A stretch of DNA of 64,000 nt from Diphasiastrum complanatum (Eukaryota; Streptophyta; Lycopodiopsida; Lycopodiales; Lycopodiaceae), in assembly GCA_029204225.1 (NCBI GenBank), contig CM055093.1, positions 22,313,436 to 22,377,435 on the forward strand, in the 5' to 3' direction. The notes beneath the pieces are model-generated. The model did not search any database, was not told the origin of the DNA, and saw only the letters and a list, made by a program, of their open reading frames with translations. Of this stretch, positions 57,431-64,000 are shown in pieces. Every line of letters starts with the position of its first letter. Within the stretch, counting starts at the first letter, position 1. A program made the translations under genes and the position numbers.

Positions 57431-57839
57431 AGTACTTCTCGTCTACTGTTATTTTGGGAACTTGGTCCTATCAATGCCAAATTGTCAATGATTACATTGC
57501 GCATAGTGCATTTCCCCATTGGCTGCCAGATTTGAGAGATTTTCTAATCAGAAACTCCCGTTGTTTACTAAAAATGGCAATTTTTTCAAAAATCTAGCCT
57601 AACTTCTAGTCCGATTGAAAATTTTTTGGACAAAATTGACCATGCATGCATCTACAATAGAGGACAAGGCCTACCAAAAATAATAGTATTGCTCTTTTTG
57701 GGCCGTTTAGGACGTTTTGAAGGTGTTTACAAGGGTAGGGTAGGGATTTGTACAACAGGTAAGGGGTATTTCCACAAGGTGGGATTTTTGGTACAAGGAT
57801 CTTTTGGTGCAATAAATAACCTACCAAACTTGAGCTAAT

Positions 57840-58560
57840 CTGATTTCTATCTGTGGCTTAGCACTTGGCTGATCTATACTAGAACTACGGCTAGGCTATG
57901 CTACGGGGCTTTAATCTAGTCTAATCAAATTTGACCTATCTATTTTGCTCTAAGCCTAATCTATCTAAGACTTATGGATCTAAGACTATCTAATCTAGAT
58001 CTATCTAATCTAATCTGTCTAACAAGCTATTTCTAAGAAAGTAATCTTATTCTAGATCAGCTACTCTATAGATCGCGATCAACTATCCTAGGACTAGCTC
58101 TAAGTCTATCCTAATCGATTTAATCGGTCTAGCTAATCTAAGATCTATCTGACTGATTGCCTAGATCTAAACTAGCTACCAGGGACTGGGTCACCCAAAT
58201 TGAATGCTATCGATCTATTTTAAATTTACTCTATCTAACTTAAGCCTAACTAACTATCTGATTAATCTAGGTGAATTAAGGAGCTATCTAGCCTATGGTT
58301 ATTCCATTGAACTGCTAATCCTAATGAAGTTGATCTAATCTAGCCTAATCATCATATTCTAACGATCATCTACTCTAGATCTAACTGGGTCGCCTAAGAT
58401 CTGACTTTTAATTACCTAGTCCTAACTACCATTAACGACTAACTACTCTATGCTATCGTCAAATCTAATCTATAGCTATCGAACATCCCTAAACAAATAT
58501 GAAACTATACCTACCTAATTTGTCTAATGTGGTGGAGATGATTCATCATGAGAAGACAAG
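57840..58560. repeat. ctatctaatc-rich degenerate repeat region
   Basis: About 700 bases packed with ctaatct, tatctaa and ctagatct words in no strict period. It lies between the integrase stop and the ORF1-type promoter. Part of it (57840-57990) is shared with 8640-8790. Confidence 0.75.
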
Positions 58561-58614
58561 GACAATGAGGATGGCACGTGAGGCTCATCCCTAAGTTGAA
58601 CATCAACTGGCTAA

Positions 58615-59090
58615 TTAACGGGCATGGTCAACGAGAATGACTACGCCATTAGGTCGGATCTCTACTACCTTGTAGGGTCCTTCTCCTAGAAACTTGAGCT
58701 TACCCTTGTGTACCTTGGAATTGTACAACAAAGCCAATTCTCTCTTGACGACATCCTTGGTCTTGATATTTCGATCGTGCCAAGTTTTTCTTCGCTGTTT
58801 TTCTACAGCTAGGGTGTGAAGCGCTAGGAAGTGAGTTTCGTGGAGATGGAAAAGATTTTGAAGTCTCCTCTTGGTAGATTCCTCTGTACTTAAACGTTTG
58901 GTGATGGTGACTCTCAGACTTGGAACGACAAATTCAGCAGACATTACGGCTTCTTGTCCATACACCATTTGAAATGGAGTTTGTCCAGTGCTCACCTGAA
59001 GGTGGTCCTGAATGCCCATAGAGCTGCATGAAGTTTGTGTTCCCAATCTGAGCGTGACACTTCTACCATCTTCGTAATAATACCGTATAG
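58615..59090 (-). pseudogene. Ty3/gypsy integrase C-terminus
   Basis: The frame is open from 59211 but gypsy likeness starts near 58990: STGQTPFQMVYGQEAVMSAE, FVVPSLRVTITKRLSTEEST, RRKTWHDRNIKTKDVVKREL, ALLYNSKVHKGKLKFLGEGP, YKVVEIRPNGVVILVDHAR, then stop. This is the end of the gypsy integrase, including the GPY/F-type module (GPYKV) and no chromodomain, which suits the non-chromovirus Tat/Athila group. The catalytic core and all upstream pol are missing. Confidence 0.88.
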
Positions 59091-59091
59091 A

Positions 59092-59138
59092 GGAATGACG
59101 AGGCATAACCAATAACCATATACACCTGGAGTGACTGG
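59092..59138. repeat. 47-bp direct repeat, first copy
   Basis: ggaatgacgaggcataacca... is repeated at 59994-60040 with two differences, 902 bases away. Confidence 0.88.
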
Positions 59139-59993
59139 CTATCCATGTATACACTGGATGAGTAGTCGACCAAACCTGAAGATTAAGTTCAAAAGCTAAC
59201 AAACCAATCATTTAACTTTCACAATTATCTTGAAAATCAATCTTTAGTCTGACTTCACTATCAAATAAGTACTTAGAGATGGAACAATTTTCAAATTATA
59301 TATCTTTGTATTGAAGTACTATATCGACCACACTAAGAGATAAATTTTCCTATTGGATTTGATTTTCTCCAATCTAATAACATCACCTTCATGTAATATC
59401 AATTTACATGAATCACTAGGTGAGTTCTCACCTTACATTAGGGGTCAATATTCAAAACTTAAATATTCAAAACAATTATAGTCCAAGACTATCCACAATT
59501 ACTTGTAGACCTATCATAAATGCTTCTTGGTACAAATACACTTAGAATTATTTTTTTTCAAAAGCTAAGGTACAAAACTCATCCCACCAAAATCTCTTAG
59601 GAGATCCATCAAGATAAAAATGACTTTATGTAAGAATCGCCTTATGAAGATCTGACTAGATCATGTTGCAAAACAACCAAAAGGACACCTGTGGAGCAAA
59701 ACCACCCATCCAATCCTAGATCCCTCTTGGAGAATCCCTCCTGGACCTAGCCCCCAAGCCATGGTGAATAAATGCAAGAGAGAAGATGAATCCTGGCTAA
59801 AGAAACTGAATTTTCAATAGGGAGATGGGTGAGTTTCCATGGTAAGTATTCTCTCTCCAAAGAGAATATTCTCCTTAGGATTCCCATGCAGTCTATATGC
59901 ATTATAACAGTAGAGACACCATGCAAGTGCTCCTATGTCCAATTATAGGTCTGGGCCCTCATATGATTATTAATTACTTTACAGGCCAAGCCC
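59139..59993. other. Segment between 47-bp repeats
   Basis: 855 bases, A+T-rich with no gene. The repeats suggest it was inserted or copied here by a repair event. Confidence 0.5.
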
Positions 59994-60040
59994 GGAATGA
60001 CGAGGCATAACCAATAACCATATACACCTAGAGTGACCGG
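59994..60040. repeat. 47-bp direct repeat, second copy
   Basis: Second copy of the 59092-59138 sequence. Confidence 0.88.
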
Positions 60041-62022
60041 AAGAGCTGGTGGTATAGGGTATTAGTGATTCTAAAGGGGATTTCTTGGGTAAGAATGATC
60101 TGTAGACCAATGGTTAGTGATTGTTGTAATGGTAATACTAATAGAGTCCATTGGTTTTTGTTTAGGGTATTTTGGGAATTTATGAGATAAAGATCGATCC
60201 CTAAATGGTATCTCATTAATTACAAAATATGGAAGCCCTTAAAAATTTATTTCTCTTTTATATTAGACCTCTACTCTTTAGAAATTTCTTAAATATGAGA
60301 CAATTGGATTGAGATTCATATAATTCCTTCCAGTGTAGAACTCTGTTTTGAAAAATTGTTATAGTTATATGAAATTGTACTTCCATATAAGATTTTTTTT
60401 ATGCCTCAGAATTTATGTTTCTTGAACCCTAATGTTTATCTCTATTTGATATTAGATTATTGAGATGTAATATTTCTATCACTCTAGATAAGATATTATG
60501 TGATTCTGAGGAAAAAGTTGGTTTGTAATAATATTGGATACTCACTACTGACTTTTTCGAATCTTTGATATCTTATACGTTGTCTCCCGAGAACCTTTTT
60601 AATCAAAATTATGAAATTTCTTTTTAAAAGGGGGAGAAGAAAAGATAGGAATAGAACTTTTGAGGAATCAGCTAGTTGCATTGATTTTGAAATAAAAAAA
60701 TCCAATATGTGTGCAAAGGTAGAACTATCCAGTTGGAGTAGAGGAACTCTCTAAGTGATTATTTTGAACAATCTGGAACTAGAGGAGTTTTGGAGATATT
60801 GAACTGTGAGATATTCATGAATATGGGAAGTAGTGGTAAAGATTAAATTAAGGTTCACTAATTGTTACCAAGTACCATTTTTGTTATGGATTGGATCAGT
60901 GGAATAAAGCTTTAATCGTATGTCCAAAGATGTATGTATAAGTTAGCCTAATCTTGGTTTGTATGCTAAGATCTGTTGTAGGCTGATTGATTGAAGGAAT
61001 TTTGTTAATACGAGTTAGAAGGTTGGAAAACTTGTGATAATTATTCACTTCAAAGATTTCCTAGATATGTTATTTACTCATGAGAAATATAGTTCTTTGG
61101 TAGCTGAGTTGCAAGATTCTCAGTGAGTTATGTGAGTAACATTTGCAGGTTATGGATATTTGTCAGTTTATAGCCTATGTTTACTTGTAGGTTAATGTCT
61201 CTTTCTATGGAAAGGATAATTCATTAACTTATTGATGATTTGGATGTGGATCTAAATGTGGTATTATTCCAGAATATATGAATTCGATACCTAGACATTT
61301 AAGATTTTTGAATCATTTACAATTGACTTGGGTATTTGAATTACTGCTCATTAGAAGTTAATTGGATAAATAAGTAGTGTGAAGAGAATTCACCGGGAAC
61401 TGTTTATTTTGATCTATATTGCTTATAAGACACATGATTCCGAGTCATCTAGATTCATCTATGAGGATTGTGTGCATAAAATATAGAAGAGTCTTGATAT
61501 AGAATATTTTTTGAAGGAGGAATATCGTAAGTTATTGACTATATCCCAGTGAGCTCATATTGGATGATAGAGTCTAACTAATGTCCAGGATAACCACTGA
61601 ATTCAGTTGAAAATCAGTAGAACTTTGTAATCTCTAGATGTGGTTCTAGGTGATTGTATAAAGTTTATATTGTTAAAGACAAATGTTAAAATGGTCTTTA
61701 ATTACTAGGTTGATTGTAGAATTTGGAACTCGTAATCTAGTTAAGAATTGGGTTGGAAGAATATTCTTAGAATCCCATAATTCTCCTTGTGGAAAAGATT
61801 TCAAGATGTTTCTTAAATTTCCTGAGTGGTATGTTGTGCATATACTCCAATATCTCTAAATAATTGAGTATGGTTTTGGTATCCGATAAATTATGATTGA
61901 CGAATCATAAAATTCTAAATGTTTATAATTGACGGATCATAAATTGATACTTAAAGGTCATTAGATGATTATATGGAAATATGATAATTCTTAAGATAGT
62001 GAATAATTCTTGATAGAAAATT
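60041..62022. other. A+T-rich DNA, no gene recognised
   Basis: Two kilobases without a convincing open frame or element motif. Short local duplications are visible, such as gacgaatcataaa / gacggatcataaa near 61900-61945. Confidence 0.45.
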
Positions 62023-62474
62023 GAGTCAAAAATTTAGATATGTTATTTGAACTCTAAATTTGTGTACGTGTTAAGATTGTGTGAATCTTACAGGCATTTT
62101 CATTAAGTAGCTGTTTACTTATGAAGCTTACCTTTACAGATTGTAGTCAAGGAATGCTTGTGTACTGTTTTTCAGCCTAAAATCTCCAGTTAATTAGGAG
62201 CAGTTACGTCTATCAAGATTGAATGGTTGCTATTTTTTGGCATGTGATGCTAGGGATAGAGCACTTAACTCAAGAGAGTATCTGGGGTACTCAGGACTGA
62301 GTTAAAGTCATTTGTATTAATTCTTGATCAATTGGTTGAGTCAAAAATTTAGATTTGTTATTTGAACTCCAAATACATGTCTAAGATTGTGTGAATCTTA
62401 CGGGCATTTTCATTAAGTAACTGTTTACTTATGAGGAATTTGCTTATCTTTACAGATTGTAGTCAAGAAATGCT
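62023..62474. repeat. Direct repeats of ~136 bp, 315 bp apart
   Basis: gagtcaaaaatttaga.tgttatttgaact to ttgtagtcaa.gaatgct occurs at 62023-62158 and 62338-62474 with modest differences. Confidence 0.88.
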
Positions 62475-62639
62475 CCTTAATTGACAGATTCACAAAATTT
62501 TCAACTAAAAGTGAAAGGTACAATGACATTATAGAACTGACCAATTCCATCACATTAAGATCATTCACTTTGTAACTCATATCTGTTTGATCAATAACCA
62601 ATGAATTTGAACAAATAAAAAACAACCATGGTTTTTTCA

Positions 62640-63010
62640 AATTTTATGTAAATTGGGATTTTCAAATTCCACTCAATATGGACCTAAACTGTGAAAATCG
62701 ATCAAACATTGACTTGACAGTTTCACAGTTACCATCAGATATTGGAAATATTTTGAAACATCCAGAATGCATCAGACATGACATGCAGTGATTTCAATTA
62801 AAAAATCAATTTTTACGTAAATTGCCAAGAAATTGGAAAAATCATCACTGGGATTTTCAAAATCCGTTCGAAATGGACCAACTCTGAACATCGATTAAGA
62901 AGATCTATTTATCAAATTCACAGGCACTGTCACATATTGAAATCATTTTGAAACATCCTGCATGCAACAAGCTTGACATGCACTAACTTTTTCGTAAAAA
63001 CAAATTTTTT
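62640..63010. repeat. Two diverged ~185-bp tandem units
   Basis: Both units run taaattg, gggattttcaaa, at.gacc, atcgat.aa, cacag, atattg, attttgaaacatcc, catgcat/catgcaa, gacatgca. One starts at about 62648 and the other at about 62850. Confidence 0.7.
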
Positions 63011-64000
63011 TTTCCCAAAATAGCCTAGACACTAGAAAATCTACTCTTTGATTTAGAATTGCCGAAAATAGCTTCATGCAAGAAATCTTCTAATTATGCA
63101 TGCAACATGCATCCAATTGGGCATGCATACAGGTCTATCCATACGTTTTCATCAACAAACAATGACTACACTGAGTTACAAGCATGCATGCATCAGAACA
63201 TTTCGAAATTTTTGCAAATTTTAGTTCAAAAATTGCTAAACTTCCGACAACCATAACTTTCTCGACAGGACACCAAATTGGTCACTGTAAAGCACAGTAT
63301 GGAGGGAGAGTGGGTCTACAAGGCACTTGCCACATCACCTTGCCACCTAGGATTCACACGTGTGAGCTGGAAATGACAAAAAATCAGGCAGGAGGGCGCA
63401 CGTTTTAGGTGGTATTATAAAAAATCCAACTCCAGCCCAATAAGCATCCACTCAGAGGTTACAAGCACTCTACTAAGGTTCATTAGAGAGGCATAGAAGC
63501 TCAGATCATGCAAAAAATGCATTTTTGGCCTCATTCAACAAGCAAAACTTCAACATGATGGTGTCTAATGCTCACCTATCCAAATTGAATGCATGATGGC
63601 TCAAAAGAGACGAAATCCATCATATCTTTAAGCTTGTAATGATAACCAACAGGTTCAGACCCCCATTTGGTAGGTATTCATGCCCAAAAATCACCAAAAA
63701 TACACTATTTTTTGATGTTTTAAGCCCCCTAATGGTGTCCAATCCTAACCAAACTTCATGAAAGCCTTATGACAGCTTCATTACACCTTTGAAAATGTGA
63801 AAGCAAAATATTGGCTATGAATTTTGAGATCTACCACAAAATTAGTCCAAAAAACATGAAAAAACCATGATTTTTGACCAATTTTGTGACCAAAATTTGT
63901 GGGATGAATCCACAAATAAGTGCAATCTGATCCAAATTCCTACAAATCCATTACATTCAAGCACTAAAAGTTTTGATTTCTGTCAAATATGGATTCTATA
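63011..64000. other. Unassigned right end; possible LTR or promoter
   Basis: Many gcatgcat words at 63090-63195. At 63408-63420 ggtattataaaaaatcc could be a TATA box, preceded by G+C-richer DNA and followed by sequence with no long frame. It may be the promoter part of an LTR whose body lies beyond the window. Confidence 0.3.

Larger units (their letters stand above)
56300..57990 (-). mobile_element. ORF1-like element, copy 3 (inverted match of 8.64-10.52 kb)
   Basis: Collinear with 8640-10520 on the other strand. On the minus strand: leader (57990-57840), a conserved block (57827-57606), TATA (about 57426), a perfect hairpin and then the ORF. The gypsy integrase end at 59211-58615 lies upstream in the same direction. 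Confidence 0.7.

Noticed and set aside
62425-62640. Small minus-strand frame at the right side
   Set aside because: It lies in the repeated A+T-rich region with no family likeness and no promoter.

Overview
This is a transposon-rich stretch of nuclear DNA from a land plant with a large genome. The evidence is one host gene with plant-type introns, many decayed Ty1/copia and Ty3/gypsy elements with plant-type primer sites, an En/Spm (CACTA) transposon, long (GA)n tracts and high A+T. I cannot name the species from sequence alone; a fern, lycophyte or gymnosperm would all fit.

The only convincing host gene is an aminoacylase-1-like M20 peptidase on the + strand. It has four in-phase exons: 45927-46853, 47073-47210, 50442-50681 and 50839-50958. 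All expected metal and catalytic residues are visible. Intron 2 has grown to about 3.2 kb because it holds a decayed copia element, which itself contains the LTR and primer site of another element. Four short direct repeats lie just upstream of the gene. A tiny tRNA-derived SINE with perfect 14-bp target duplications sits at 53.2 kb.

Left part (1-22.4 kb): a gag-like ORF of unknown family (1.2-2.2 kb); a minus-strand LTR element that carries only a gag with three zinc knuckles (2.5-6.4 kb); a truncated copia element (6.4-8.1 kb); and a composite of gypsy gag remains plus a second copy of the unknown ORF (8.6-17.8 kb). Copia and gypsy fragments follow to 22.1 kb. Much of the 8.6-15 kb composite reappears inverted at 58.0-55.2 kb in the same order.

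Middle (22.46-43.3 kb): a copia LTR beginning at 22460 is split by a 10.66-kb CACTA transposon (22516-33177) with TTA on both sides. The rest of that copia continues from 33178 to about 37.5 kb. The CACTA element has palindromic subterminal repeats, a minus-strand regulatory-type transposase gene and a plus-strand TNP2-like gene. In the TNP2-like gene the position of the catalytic domain is occupied by an unexpected SET-domain-like reading frame. A minus-strand copia element with two unequal LTRs lies at 38.6-43.3 kb.

Right part (43.3-64 kb): copia and LINE scraps, the aminoacylase gene, the SINE, the inverted gypsy composite, a gypsy integrase end (58.6-59.2 kb), and then about 4.8 kb of A+T-rich DNA with short duplications and no recognisable gene. 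Apart from aminoacylase, almost every coding region is broken by stops or frameshifts, so the window is mostly a layered record of insertions.
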